Part shown: in pieces, positions 1-10,417 of the stretch | Position numbering within the stretch: position 1 is the stretch's first letter | How the letters are laid out: every line of letters begins with the position of its first letter | NCBI RefSeq assembly: GCF_029626145.1 | Contig: NZ_JARUBJ010000002.1 | Location: 1,766,501-1,830,500, forward strand | Reading direction: 5' to 3' | DNA length: 64,000 bases | Source: Micromonospora sp. WMMD961 | GTDB lineage: Bacteria > Actinomycetota > Actinomycetes > Mycobacteriales > Micromonosporaceae | Notes under the pieces: model-generated | Told to the model about the DNA's origin: nothing | The model's database searches: none | Seen by the model: the letters and a program-made list of their open reading frames with translations, nothing else | Position numbers and translations under genes: made by a program

Positions 1-2
1 CC

Positions 3-548
3 GACGAGGCGCTGGTGACCGTCGCCACCATGCTGCGAATGTTCCACGACGCGCAGTACGGCTTCACCCCGCCGCAGGGGGCGGTCTGGCGCTCGTTCGG
101 CCCGCCGCCGCCGGACACCGAGGTGATCTGCCACCACGACGCCGCGCCGCACAACGTGATCTGGCGGCCGGACGGCACCCTCGGGCTGATCGACTTCGAC
201 CTCGCCTCGCCCGGCGCACGGATCTACGACGTGGCGTACGCGGCCTGGACCTGGGTGCCGATCTTCGCGGACCGGGACTCGATCACGCTGGGCTGGAAGC
301 ACCCGGACCGGCCGCGCCGGCTCCGGCTCTTCGCCGACGCGTACGGGCTGATCCCTCGGGACCGACACCGGCTGATCCGGACCATCCGCAAGCGGATCGT
401 GGACCACGTCGAGGGCATCCGTCGGATGGCCGCCGCCGGTGAGCCGGCGTTCGTCCGGATCGTGCACAAGGGCCACCTCCGCCGACCGATGCGCGATCTG
501 CGGCTGCTCGACTACGAGCGGCACGCGCTGGAGAACGCCCTCCGCTGA
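3..548 (+). CDS. Aminoglycoside phosphotransferase (APH)-family protein, 5' end missing
   Basis: C-terminal part of a small-molecule kinase of the APH/choline-kinase superfamily. The frame is open from the window edge, so the ATP-binding N-lobe lies outside. Counting from the GTG at 15, the Brenner motif H-x-D-x4-N is seen as HHDAAPHN (residues 40-47, catalytic Asp about 42), followed by the metal-binding IDFD (59-62). The segment around DVAYAAWTW is typical of bacterial APH-fold kinases that are not proven resistance enzymes. The substrate cannot be told from this part. It is followed by 276 bp without a gene that carries the nitrogen-control region of amt. No sign of decay. Confidence 0.85.
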   Translation, partial: DEALVTVATMLRMFHDAQYGFTPPQGAVWRSFGPPPPDTEVICHHDAAPHNVIWRPDGTLGLIDFDLASPGARIYDVAYAAWTWVPIFADRDSITLGWKHPDRPRRLRLFADAYGLIPRDRHRLIRTIRKRIVDHVEGIRRMAAAGEPAFVRIVHKGHLRRPMRDLRLLDYERHALENALR

Positions 549-674
549 GCGTCGACCGGTCGATGCTCGGACGGTTCCGTCGGGCGGACCGGTCGATGGT
601 TCGGGCCGGTCAGCCATCGACGTCCGCCGTACGGTCGATCCACTACCGTCCATGCTGCCGAGTGTGCGGAGTTC

Positions 675-711
675 GTGACACGTACGAAACAACCCGTCAC
701 CAACCGGAAAC
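675..711 (+). promoter_or_regulatory. Probable GlnR operator upstream of amt
   Basis: Two a-box/b-box pairs are visible: GTGAC (675-679), six bases, GAAAC (686-690), five bases, GTCAC (696-700), six bases, GAAAC (707-711). The Streptomyces GlnR consensus is gTnAC-n6-GaAAC repeated, and amtB-glnK-glnD is its classic target. The match and the genes downstream agree. The spacing between the two pairs is one base shorter than the usual six. The rest of the 549-824 gap holds a weak hairpin (592-621) and nothing else recognised. Confidence 0.75.
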
Positions 712-824
712 GCGCACGGGACCTTGGGTGAAACAGCCGGCAACAAAGCTTCCGCGCAACCGGCCTACGGGCGACGCTGCCCCGGAAAGCCGCGAAGGAG
801 GACTTCACCCTTTAGGAGGCCAGC

Positions 825-2237
<1,413 letters not shown>

Positions 2238-2262
2238 CGTTCCTGGGATGGAGGGGTTGGAC

Positions 2263-2601
2263 ATGAAGCTGGTGACCGCGGTCATCAAGCCGTACCAACT
2301 AGACGCGGTGAAGGAGGCCCTGCACGCCCTCGGGGTGGCCGGGCTGACCGTCAGCGAGGTCCAGGGGTACGGGCGGCAGAAGGGGCACACCGAGGTCTAC
2401 CGGGGTGCCGAGTACACGGTCGAGTTCCTGCCCAAGATCCGGGTGGAGGTGCTCACCGACGAGATCGACGTCGACAAGGTGGTGGACGCCATCGTCGGGG
2501 CGGCCCGCACGGGCAAGATCGGTGACGGCAAGGTCTGGGTCACCGGTGTCGAGGAGGTCGTCCGGGTGCGTACCGGCGAGCGCGGCCTAGACGCCCTCTG
2601 A
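2263..2601 (+). CDS. glnK: Nitrogen regulatory protein P-II (GlnK/GlnB)
   Basis: Trimeric nitrogen/energy sensor, 112 residues, the normal family length. The T-loop carries the modifiable tyrosine Y51 in VYRGAEYTV, and the ATP/2-oxoglutarate segment TGKIGDGKVWV lies at 83-93. The open frame extends upstream into amt, but the ATG at 2263 gives the standard N-terminus MKLVTAVIKP and is preceded by a GGAGGGG stretch. In actinobacteria this tyrosine is adenylylated, not uridylylated, by the neighbouring GlnD (established for Streptomyces and Corynebacterium). Placed between amt and glnD, it should control Amt activity at the membrane. Confidence 0.96.
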   Translation: MKLVTAVIKPYQLDAVKEALHALGVAGLTVSEVQGYGRQKGHTEVYRGAEYTVEFLPKIRVEVLTDEIDVDKVVDAIVGAARTGKIGDGKVWVTGVEEVVRVRTGERGLDAL

Positions 2602-2615
2602 CGACCGCGACCGAC

Positions 2616-4946
2616 ATGACCTCGTTGATCAGGAAGAACGCGTCAGGGCACGCCGCCGATGGTGACGCGAACCTCTTGATCAACGAGGTCGTCGGCGTTA
2701 CCGGGGGGATCGGGGAGGCTGCGCGACTCGCGCGTGCGGCGGCTTACGACGAGTTTCTACGCGGGTTGCTGCCCGCGCGGGACGGGGTGGCACTGCTCGC
2801 CGTCGGTGGGTTGGGTCGGCGGCAGTGCGCCCCGTACGGCGACCTCGATCTCGTACTGCTGCACGCCGGGGTGCCCGGCACCGACGAGGTCGCCGCCTCG
2901 GTCTGGTACCCGATCTGGGACGCGGGCCTGCGGCTCGACCACTCGGTACGCACCGTCTCCGAGGCGCTCTCCGTGGCCCAGGACGACGTCAAGGTCGCCC
3001 TCGGGCTGCTCGACGCCCGGCTGGTGGTGGGTGACCAGACGCTGGCCGACTCGCTGATCCGCACCGCCGCCGACCACTGGCGACGCACCGCCGTCCGGCA
3101 CCTACCCGGCCTGCGGGAGGTCACCGAGGCCCGTTGGCAGGCGCACGGCGAGCTGGCCTTCCTGTTGGAGGGCGACCTCAAGGAGGCCGCCGGTGGTCTG
3201 CGCGACGTGGGGCTGCTGCGGGCGATCTCCGCTGCCGGCATCACCGACGCGCTGCGTCCCGCCGTGCGTGCGGCTCACCTGCGCCTGCTGGACACCCGCG
3301 ACGCCCTGCACCAGCAGGTCGGCCGCCGGGTCGACCGGCTGGTCGCCCAGGAACGCGACGGAGTGGCACGACTGCTCGGGCTGCGACAACTCCAGCCCGG
3401 CGCGTCGGACGCCGCGCGGCAGCCTGGAGCCGTCGTGGAAGACGGCGACGCGCTCCTGCGCCGGGTCGCGGGTGACGCCCGTACGGTCAGCCACGCGCTG
3501 GACGACGCGTTCCGTGCCGCCGACCGGTTGCGCTCCGGCCGCCTCCGCAACGGTGGTGGGCGCCCCGTGCGCCGCCCGGTGGCCCGCGACGTGGTGGAGC
3601 ACGACGGTGAGCTGGTGCTGGCCCGGACGGCGATCGGAGCCCGCCCCGATCCGAGCCTCTCCCTGCGGGTGGCCGCCGCGGCGGCCACGACCCGACTGCC
3701 GATCGCCCGAGCCACCTGTGAGTGGCTGGCGGCGTACTGCCCGCCGCTGCCCGCGCCGTGGCCGGCTGATGCCCGGGCCGCGCTGACCACCCTCCTCGGT
3801 GCCGGTCCCGGGCTCGTGCCGGCGTGGGAGACCTGCGACCGGTACGGGCTGATCGACAACTGGCTGCCCGAGTGGACCCGGTTACGCAGCCTGCCGCAGC
3901 ACAACCCGGTGCACCGCTACACCCTCGACCGGCACCTCGTGCAGACCGCGTACGAGGCGAGCCGGCACACCCGCGAGGTCGAGCGCCCGGACCTGCTGCT
4001 CCTCGGCGCACTCCTGCACGACATCGGCAAGGGGCTCACCGGTGACCACAGCACGGTCGGTGTGCCACTGGCCCAGGCGGTGGCGATCCGGATCGGTCTG
4101 CCCGCCGCCGAGGTCGAACTGATCGGCACGCTGGTCCGGCTGCACCTGCTGCTGCCCGACGTGGCCACCCGCCGGGATCTGGCCGACCCGGTCACCATCG
4201 CCTCGGTGGCCGAGGCGGTGGGGGACACCGGCACCCTCGACCTGCTGCACGCGCTGGTCCGCGCCGACGCGGCGGCGACCGGGCCGGCGGCCTGGTCGGA
4301 CTGGAAGGGTCGACTCGTCGCCGAGTTGGTCGCCCGGGTCCGCACCGCACTGGACACCGGCGTACTCCCCGAACCGCCCACCCCGGACCCGGCGCTGCTG
4401 GCCGGGCCGCTGCCGGTCGTCCACCTGACCGGCGACCGGGTGTCGGTCGCCGCGGCCGACCGGCGGGGCCTGCTCGCCACGGTGGCCGGCTGCCTGGCCC
4501 TGCACCGCCTGGAGGTGATCTCCGCGGACGCCTCGGTGGTCGACGGCCGTGCCCTGGTCGAGTGCCGGGTGCAACCCCGCTACGGCCTCCCGCCGGACCC
4601 GGTCCCGCTCCGCGCCGACCTGCGCCGGGCCGTCGCCGGCGACGTGTCGGTGACCCAGCGGCTGCGCGGCCGTGCGCTCGCCGCCCGGGGCGGCGGGGCT
4701 GCTCCGCGGGTCGTCTGGCACCGCGAAGCGGCCACCGACGCGGTGCTGCTGGAGGTGCGTGCCGCCGACGCCGCCGGGTTGCTCTACCGGGTCGCCTGCG
4801 CTCTCGACGAGGCGGGTGCGCTGGTTCGCGCGGCCCGCATCTCCACGCTCGGCGCCGACGTGGTCGATGCCTTCTACCTGGTCGGCGGCTGGCCGGACGA
4901 CGCCACCCGAGCCCGCCTGGAGGCTGCGGTCCTCGCCGCCGTCTGA
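2616..4946 (+). CDS. glnD: P-II nucleotidyltransferase GlnD
   Basis: Bifunctional enzyme that modifies and demodifies the T-loop tyrosine of GlnK. Order of domains: nucleotidyltransferase with GGLGRRQ (64-70) and metal ligands D76/D78; GlnE-like helical domain; HD hydrolase domain with the HD pair at 468-469 (LLHDIGKG); two ACT domains in the last 180 residues. Length 776 is normal. The first 25 codons lie inside an inverted repeat (2618-2690), and no good Shine-Dalgarno precedes the ATG at 2616, so the true start could be an internal TTG. It lies 14 bp after glnK. In actinobacteria the enzyme acts as adenylyltransferase/adenylyl-removing enzyme. Confidence 0.94.
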   Translation: MTSLIRKNASGHAADGDANLLINEVVGVTGGIGEAARLARAAAYDEFLRGLLPARDGVALLAVGGLGRRQCAPYGDLDLVLLHAGVPGTDEVAASVWYPIWDAGLRLDHSVRTVSEALSVAQDDVKVALGLLDARLVVGDQTLADSLIRTAADHWRRTAVRHLPGLREVTEARWQAHGELAFLLEGDLKEAAGGLRDVGLLRAISAAGITDALRPAVRAAHLRLLDTRDALHQQVGRRVDRLVAQERDGVARLLGLRQLQPGASDAARQPGAVVEDGDALLRRVAGDARTVSHALDDAFRAADRLRSGRLRNGGGRPVRRPVARDVVEHDGELVLARTAIGARPDPSLSLRVAAAAATTRLPIARATCEWLAAYCPPLPAPWPADARAALTTLLGAGPGLVPAWETCDRYGLIDNWLPEWTRLRSLPQHNPVHRYTLDRHLVQTAYEASRHTREVERPDLLLLGALLHDIGKGLTGDHSTVGVPLAQAVAIRIGLPAAEVELIGTLVRLHLLLPDVATRRDLADPVTIASVAEAVGDTGTLDLLHALVRADAAATGPAAWSDWKGRLVAELVARVRTALDTGVLPEPPTPDPALLAGPLPVVHLTGDRVSVAAADRRGLLATVAGCLALHRLEVISADASVVDGRALVECRVQPRYGLPPDPVPLRADLRRAVAGDVSVTQRLRGRALAARGGGAAPRVVWHREAATDAVLLEVRAADAAGLLYRVACALDEAGALVRAARISTLGADVVDAFYLVGGWPDDATRARLEAAVLAAV
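2618..2690. repeat. GATC hairpin element over the glnD start
   Basis: Inverted repeat with perfect 14-bp outer arms GACCTCGTTGATCA (2618-2631) and TGATCAACGAGGTC (2677-2690), and inner CGCGTC/GACGCG pairs (2639-2644 and 2664-2669). It starts two bases into the glnD ATG, so the arms encode part of the protein N-terminus. It resembles the other GATC-ended hairpins of this window. Confidence 0.8.
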
Positions 4947-4970
4947 CCGGCGGTCGCTGCCGCCGCCGGG

Positions 4971-5065
4971 CCGTCGGGCTCGTCGCTGGGTCGTCGGGCT
5001 CGTCGCTGGGTCGTCGGGCTCGTCGCTGGGTCGTCGGGCTCGTCGCTGGGTCGCCGGGCTCGCCG
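4971..5065. repeat. 20-bp tandem repeat, about 4.7 copies
   Basis: Units of CGTCGGGCTCGTCGCTGGGT repeat head to tail right after the glnD stop. The last unit is degenerate (CGCCGGGCTCGCCG). The remaining gap up to 5189 contains no gene. Confidence 0.9.
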
Positions 5066-5189
5066 CCGCGACTCGGCGCGCGGAGGAGCGGCGGACCCCG
5101 CTGGGGGCGGCCGATACGTCGGCGGACGTAGCGTCGGTGCCGCCGCCGGACGCACGCCGAGGCCCGTCTGCGCGGGCAGAATGACGGCC

Positions 5190-6341
5190 ATGTGGCGCGG
5201 TGGTCAGCGGGGGTGGCGGTCGGCGGCGGCGGACGTCGCGCTCGCCCTGGCGCTGCTCGTCATCGGGTTGCTCGGCACCGACCTGGCCGGCGACGACCAA
5301 CCCGGATCGAAGCCGGTGGACGCCGCCTGCCGGGTGTTGATCGTGGTCGCCGCGCTGGCCCTGACGCTGCGGAACCGGGCACCGGCGGCCGTCCTCGCCC
5401 TGGTCAGCGTGGCCACCACGATCTACCTGGTGATCGGGTACCCGTACGGGCCGATCCTGCTGACGCTCCTGGTGGCGGTGTACACCGTCGCGACACGGTT
5501 GCCGGTGCGCCCGGCGGCACTCGCCACCGGTGGCGCATTCGTCCTGCTCCTCACGCACACCTTCCTCTCCCCCGGCCCGGCCGCCGGTTGGACGGCGACG
5601 CTGCCCACGTCGGCCTGGGTGGTCGTACCGTTCGCGGTGGGGGTGGTGGTGCGGGTCAACCGCGAGACGGCCGCGCGCAGCCTGGAGGAGGAGGCCCGCA
5701 GTCGGGCCGAGCAGGCTCGGCGGCAGACCGACGAGGAGCGGTTGCGCATCGCGCAGGAGGTGCACGACGTGGTGGGGCACGGGCTGGCCGCGATCAGCAT
5801 GCAGGCGGAGATCGCCCTGCATCTGCTGCCGAAACGGCCGGAGCAGGCGGAGACCGCGCTGACCGCGATCAGTCGGACCAGTCGGGAGGCGCTGGACGAA
5901 CTCCGGGTCACCCTCGGCGCGGTACGGCAGGGCGCCGAGCGTGGGCCGGTGCCTGGCCTGGCCCGGCTTCCGGCGCTGCGTGACCGGCTGGCCGGCGCCG
6001 GGCTCGCCGTCGACACGCGAGTGATCGGCGATCCTCGGGAGTTGCCGACCGCCGTGGACCTGACCGCGTACCGGGTGGTGCAGGAGGCGTTGACGAACGT
6101 GTTGCGGCACGCGGGGGTGACCAGCGCGGAGGTGACCGTGGACTACCGCGCCGACGAGGTGACCGTCGAGGTCACCGACCGGGGTGCGGGCGCCGGGGCA
6201 GCTCCGACCGACGGGGGCGGGCACGGTCTGGCCGGGATGCGGGAGCGGGTCACGGCACTGGGCGGGCGGCTGACTGCCGGGCCGCGCGCCGGTGGCGGGT
6301 TCCGGGTGTACGCCCGGCTTCCCGTGGAGCCGACCGCGTGA
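5190..6341 (+). CDS. Two-component sensor histidine kinase, NarL/DesK type
   Basis: Membrane sensor kinase of 383 residues. About five hydrophobic segments fill the first 150 residues, then a HisKA_3 dimerisation domain with phospho-acceptor H192 in EVHDVVGHG, and a HATPase_c domain with an N-box around EALTNVLRHAG and a G-box GHGLAGMRERV near the end. There is no large sensory domain outside the membrane, so the signal is probably sensed in or at the membrane. ATG 5190 is chosen over 5181 because CAGAAT (5177-5182) lies 7 nt before it and no Shine-Dalgarno exists, which suggests a leaderless message. It overlaps the response regulator gene by 4 bp. Confidence 0.92.
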   Translation: MWRGGQRGWRSAAADVALALALLVIGLLGTDLAGDDQPGSKPVDAACRVLIVVAALALTLRNRAPAAVLALVSVATTIYLVIGYPYGPILLTLLVAVYTVATRLPVRPAALATGGAFVLLLTHTFLSPGPAAGWTATLPTSAWVVVPFAVGVVVRVNRETAARSLEEEARSRAEQARRQTDEERLRIAQEVHDVVGHGLAAISMQAEIALHLLPKRPEQAETALTAISRTSREALDELRVTLGAVRQGAERGPVPGLARLPALRDRLAGAGLAVDTRVIGDPRELPTAVDLTAYRVVQEALTNVLRHAGVTSAEVTVDYRADEVTVEVTDRGAGAGAAPTDGGGHGLAGMRERVTALGGRLTAGPRAGGGFRVYARLPVEPTA

Positions 6342-6994
6342 TCCGGGTGCTGGTCGCCGACGACCAGGACCTGGTCCGGCTCGGTCTGCGCGCGCTGGTG
6401 GAGAGCGAGGACGACCTGGAGTTGGCCGGTGAGGCCGCCGACGGTCTGCGGGCGGTCGAGCTGGCGCGCCGGGAACGGCCGGACGTGGTGCTGATGGACA
6501 TCCGGATGCCCGGCATCGACGGCATCGAGGCGACCCGGCGGATCGTCGCGGACCCCGACCTGACCGGCACGCGGGTGGTGGTGCTCACCACCTTCGAACT
6601 GGACGAGTACGTCTTCGACGCCTTGCGGCACGGCGCTAGCGGGTTCCTCACCAAGGACACCCGACCGGTCGACCTGCTGCGCGCGATCCGGCTCGTCGCC
6701 GACGGAGAGGCGCTGCTGTCGCCGTCGGTGACCCGCCGGGTGGTGCGGGAGTTCGCTACCCGGCCGTCGCGGGTCCCTCGTCCGCACCCCCGGCTGGGTG
6801 CGCTGACCGACCGGGAGCGCCAGGTCGTCGGCCTCGTCGGTGAGGGCCTGAACAACGAGGAGATCGCCGCCCGGTTGGTGGTCAGTCCGGCGACCGCGCG
6901 GACCCACGTCAGCCGGGCGATGGGCAAGCTGGGCGCCCGGGACCGGGCCCAGCTCGTCGTGTTCGCGTACCAGTCGGGGTTGGTGTCGGGGTGA
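6338..6994 (+). CDS. LuxR/NarL-family response regulator
   Basis: DNA-binding response regulator of 218 residues, partner of the kinase just upstream (GTGA overlap, translational coupling). The receiver domain has the acidic pair D9/D10, phosphorylated D54 in VVLMDIRMPG, the switch threonine in VVLTTFE and the lysine in GFLTKDT. The C-terminal 60 residues form a LuxR helix-turn-helix starting LTDRERQVVGLVGEGLNNEE. The target genes are not evident from the neighbours. Confidence 0.95.
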   Translation: MIRVLVADDQDLVRLGLRALVESEDDLELAGEAADGLRAVELARRERPDVVLMDIRMPGIDGIEATRRIVADPDLTGTRVVVLTTFELDEYVFDALRHGASGFLTKDTRPVDLLRAIRLVADGEALLSPSVTRRVVREFATRPSRVPRPHPRLGALTDRERQVVGLVGEGLNNEEIAARLVVSPATARTHVSRAMGKLGARDRAQLVVFAYQSGLVSG

Positions 6995-7109
6995 GGCCCC
7001 GGGCCGGGCGACAGCGGTCGTGCGGGCGGGCGGTTACCCTAGCGGTGGCCGGACTCCGCAGTGCCGGCCGCGTTGTGCCCGCCGGAACACTGACAAACGG
7101 GATGTTCGC

Positions 7110-8669
7110 GTGTTTGACACCTTGAGTGACCGCCTGTCCGGGATCTTCACCAAGCTCCGCGGCAAGGGGCGGCTCACCGACGCCGACATCGACGCCACCG
7201 CGCGCGAGATCCGCCTCGCGCTGCTGGAGGCGGACGTCGCGCTGCCGGTGGTCAAGGGCTTCATCGCGGCGGTGAAGGAGCGAGCCCGCAGCGCCGAGGT
7301 CTCCCAGGCGCTGAACCCGGCCCAGCAGATCATCAAGATCGTCAACGAAGAGCTGATCAACGTGCTCGGCGGTGAGGGGCGACGGCTCCAGTTCGCCAAG
7401 CAGCCGCCAACGGTGATCATGCTGGCCGGTCTCCAGGGTTCCGGTAAGACGACCCTGGCCGGCAAGCTCGCCCGCTGGCTCAAGGGCCAGGGGCACCAGC
7501 CGCTGCTCGTCGCCGCCGACCTCCAGCGCCCCAACGCCGTCGGGCAGTTGCAGGTGCTCGGTGGCCGGGCCGGCGTCGAGGTGTACGCCCCGGAGCCCGG
7601 CAACGGCACCGGTGACCCGGTGCAGGTGGCGCGCGCGTCGATCGAGCACGCCAAGCGGGCTGCCCGCGACATCGTCATCGTCGACACCGCCGGCCGGCTG
7701 GGCATCGACGCCGAGATGATGCAGCAGGCCGCCGACATCCGCGACGCGGTGCAGCCGGACGAGGTCATCTTCGTCATCGACGCGATGGTCGGTCAGGACG
7801 CCGTCCGCACCGCCGAGGCGTTCCGCGACGGCGTCGGCATCACCGGTGTGGTCCTCTCCAAGCTCGACGGCGACGCCCGTGGTGGTGCCGCGCTGTCGGT
7901 GCGGGAGGTCACCGGTCAGCCGATCCTGTTCGCCTCCACCGGTGAGAAGTTGGAGGACTTCGACGTCTTCCACCCCGACCGGATGGCCAGCCGGATCCTC
8001 GGCATGGGCGACGTCCTCACTCTGATCGAGCAGGCCGAGCAGGCCTTCGACTCCGATCAGAAGGAGAAGATGACCGCCAAGCTGATGGGCGGCGAGCAGT
8101 TCACCCTGGACGACTTCCTCGACCAGCTCATCGCCGTGCGGCGGATGGGCCCGATCGCCAACGTGCTGGCCATGATGCCCGGCATGGGGCAGATGAAGGA
8201 CCAGCTCTCCGAGCTGGACGACAGCCACTTCGACCGGGTCACCGCGATCATCAGGTCGATGACCCCGGGCGAGCGCACCAACCCGAAGATCATCAACGGT
8301 TCCCGCCGGGCCCGCATCGCCAACGGCTCCGGCGTCACCGTGATGGACGTCAACCAGCTGCTCAACCGCTTCGCCGACGCGCAGAAGATGATGAAGCAGA
8401 TGGGCGGCATGATGGGCCTGCCTGGCGGCGGTCGGCGCAAGGCGACCAAGTCGCCGAAGAACAAGCGCAAGGGCACCAAGGGTGGCGGTCGGCCGCGTAC
8501 CGGCGCCGGCGCCGGGATGCCGGGCGGCTTCCCTGGTGGCATGCCGCAGCTCCCGCCGGGGATGGACCCGAACGACCTGGCCGGCAGCCAGGGCCTCCCG
8601 CCCGGTTTCAAGCTGCCGAAGATCGACTTCAACAAGCTCGGCAAGGGCGGCGACAAGGGCCCGCGCTGA
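7110..8669 (+). CDS. ffh: Signal recognition particle protein Ffh
   Basis: GTPase that binds signal sequences and SRP RNA and delivers ribosomes to FtsY. N-domain helices are followed by the G domain with P-loop GLQGSGKTT (107-115), DTAGR near 191 and LSKLDG (family LTKLDG), then the methionine-rich M domain (MPGMGQM, MMKQMGGMMG). The last 60 residues form a Gly/Pro/Met-rich tail that is long for the family. GTG 7110 gives the standard N-terminus MFDTLSDRLSGIF; the open frame runs 30 codons further upstream without family similarity. Length 519. Confidence 0.96.
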   Translation: MFDTLSDRLSGIFTKLRGKGRLTDADIDATAREIRLALLEADVALPVVKGFIAAVKERARSAEVSQALNPAQQIIKIVNEELINVLGGEGRRLQFAKQPPTVIMLAGLQGSGKTTLAGKLARWLKGQGHQPLLVAADLQRPNAVGQLQVLGGRAGVEVYAPEPGNGTGDPVQVARASIEHAKRAARDIVIVDTAGRLGIDAEMMQQAADIRDAVQPDEVIFVIDAMVGQDAVRTAEAFRDGVGITGVVLSKLDGDARGGAALSVREVTGQPILFASTGEKLEDFDVFHPDRMASRILGMGDVLTLIEQAEQAFDSDQKEKMTAKLMGGEQFTLDDFLDQLIAVRRMGPIANVLAMMPGMGQMKDQLSELDDSHFDRVTAIIRSMTPGERTNPKIINGSRRARIANGSGVTVMDVNQLLNRFADAQKMMKQMGGMMGLPGGGRRKATKSPKNKRKGTKGGGRPRTGAGAGMPGGFPGGMPQLPPGMDPNDLAGSQGLPPGFKLPKIDFNKLGKGGDKGPR

Positions 8670-8737
8670 CGCGTGTCGGTGACGGCGGGCGACTGATCCA
8701 GCGCTTAGGGTGATGTCGCCCCCTGGAAGGAGATCTC

Positions 8738-9316
8738 ATGACCGCGGCCCCGATCCTGCCCGAACGGCACGAGTGGACGGTCGACGACCTCGGTGAGCTG
8801 CCGAAGGACCTTCCGTACGAACTGATCAACGGAAGGTTGATGGTGCCGTCGCCGACTGCCGTGCACCAAGAGTTCTGTGTCGAGCTGCTGCTCACGCTTC
8901 GGGTCAACTGTCCGCCCGAATACCTGGTCAGCATCGACCTGTCGATGCGGGTCGACCGGCGCAACGAGCCACGCCCGGACGTGGTGGTCATCCGCCGCAA
9001 GCACGCCGGCCGGTCGCCCGTCCCGGTCGAGGACGCCCTGCTCGCCGTGGAGGTCGTCTCACCGACCTCGAGCTTCCGCGACATGTACGACAAGGCGAAG
9101 GTCTACGCGCACGCCGGCGTCCGGTCCTACTGGGTGGTGGACCCGCTGCAGGAACGGGTCACGCTCACCGAGTACGCCCTCGGCGCGAACCGCGAGTACG
9201 AGCAGGTCGCCCACACCGAGGACCTGTTCGTCACCGAGCGGCCGTGGAAGGTCTCGGTGGACCTGCCCGCGCTGACCGTCCGCAAGAACGACCTGCTCGC
9301 CCCCGACGAGGGGTGA
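8738..9316 (+). CDS. Uma2-family (DUF820) putative nuclease
   Basis: Protein of 192 residues with the PD-(D/E)xK nuclease fold. Visible candidate active-site residues are E28 (YELINGRL), D81 (PRPDVVVI), E105 (AVEVVSP) and the lysines in DKAKVYAHAGV (119, 121). Uma2 proteins are abundant in actinobacteria and cyanobacteria; their function is unknown and most are not part of restriction systems. GGAAGGAGATCTC precedes the ATG, a strong ribosome binding site. No methylase or partner lies beside it. A second, more divergent member lies at 50671-51303. Confidence 0.88.
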   Translation: MTAAPILPERHEWTVDDLGELPKDLPYELINGRLMVPSPTAVHQEFCVELLLTLRVNCPPEYLVSIDLSMRVDRRNEPRPDVVVIRRKHAGRSPVPVEDALLAVEVVSPTSSFRDMYDKAKVYAHAGVRSYWVVDPLQERVTLTEYALGANREYEQVAHTEDLFVTERPWKVSVDLPALTVRKNDLLAPDEG

Positions 9317-9334
9317 TCGGGTAGGACTGTGCAC

Positions 9335-10414
9335 ATGGCCCTTCATGTGCGCGGCGTGCTACTTCCCGACGACGAGGTCCGCGATCTCTGGCTGGTCGGC
9401 GACCGGGTGACCTTCACCCCGGTGCCCGACGCGGAGACGGTGGTCGACGGCGGCTTCGTCCTACCCGGGCTGGTCGACGCGCACTGTCACATCGGCATCG
9501 CCCGAGGTGGCGCCCCGATCACCTCACTCGACCAGGCCCGCGAGCTGGCCCGCCTCGACCGGGACGCCGGCGTGCTGGCGATCCGGGACGCCGGCTCGCC
9601 GTACCCGTACCCAGAGTTGGACGACGAGCCGGACCTGCCGCGACTGGCCCGCGCGGGCCGGCATGTCGCCCCGCCCAGGCGCTACCTGCGGGACATCGGC
9701 GTGGAGATCGACGCGACCGAGGTCGCCGCGACGGTGGCCGCCCAGGCGAAGGCCGGCAACGGTTGGGTCAAGCTGGTCGGCGACTGGATCGACCGGGGCG
9801 TGGGTGACCTCGCGCCGGCCTGGGACGCGGACACGCTCACCGCCGCCGTGCGGGCCGCGCACGACGCCGGGGTACGCGCCGCGGTGCACACCTTCTCCGA
9901 GTCGGCCGTCGAGATCATGGTGCGGGCCGGCGTCGACTCGGTCGAGCACGGCACCGGGCTCAGCCTCGACCTGATCGACGAGATGGCCCGGCAGGGCACC
10001 GCGCTGGTCCCCACAATGATCAACATCGCCACCTTCGGGGGTATCGCCGAGCAGGCGCGGGGCAAGTTCCCCGGGTACGCCGAACACATGCTCGCGTTGC
10101 GCGACGGTTTCCCCGAGGTGGTGCGCGCCGCGCACGAGGCGGGTGTGCCGATCTACGTGGGCACCGACGCCGGCGGCGGCATCGACCACGGGCTGGCCGC
10201 CGAGGAGATGATGCTGCTGCACGAGCGGGCGGGAATGGCGCCGCTCGACGTGCTCGCCGCCGCCTCCTGGGGTGCCCGGGAATGGCTCGGCTTCCCCGGC
10301 CTGATCGAGGGCGGCCTCGCCGACCTGACTGCCTACCCGGAGGACCCCCGCCTCGACCTGCGCGTCGTCCGCGCCCCGTCCCGCACGATCCTCCGCGGCC
10401 GCGTCGTCCGCTGA
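9335..10414 (+). CDS. Amidohydrolase-family metal-dependent hydrolase
   Basis: TIM-barrel hydrolase of 359 residues from the imidazolonepropionase/prolidase-like branch. Metal-binding HxH is at 50-52 (VDAHCHIG), a likely bridging lysine in WVKLVGDW, later histidines in VHTFSE and SVEHGTG, and the catalytic Asp in GTDAGGG. Short N- and C-terminal beta-sandwich strands are present. ATG 9335 is preferred over GTG 9329 because TAGGAC sits 7 nt before it and no Shine-Dalgarno is seen. The substrate is unknown and the neighbours give no pathway. It could act on a cyclic amide or a dipeptide. Confidence 0.88.
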   Translation: MALHVRGVLLPDDEVRDLWLVGDRVTFTPVPDAETVVDGGFVLPGLVDAHCHIGIARGGAPITSLDQARELARLDRDAGVLAIRDAGSPYPYPELDDEPDLPRLARAGRHVAPPRRYLRDIGVEIDATEVAATVAAQAKAGNGWVKLVGDWIDRGVGDLAPAWDADTLTAAVRAAHDAGVRAAVHTFSESAVEIMVRAGVDSVEHGTGLSLDLIDEMARQGTALVPTMINIATFGGIAEQARGKFPGYAEHMLALRDGFPEVVRAAHEAGVPIYVGTDAGGGIDHGLAAEEMMLLHERAGMAPLDVLAAASWGAREWLGFPGLIEGGLADLTAYPEDPRLDLRVVRAPSRTILRGRVVR

Positions 10415-10417
10415 TCC

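Noticed and set aside
4971..5065. Tandem repeat considered as a CRISPR array
   Set aside because: Units are contiguous with no variable spacers, and no cas genes are present.
3882..6224. 780-codon minus-strand frame across glnD and the kinase gene
   Set aside because: Covers two well-supported genes and the tandem repeat; no protein-like features.
8738..9316. Uma2 gene as part of a restriction-modification or defence system
   Set aside because: No methyltransferase, helicase or other defence gene lies nearby; Uma2 genes are common singletons.
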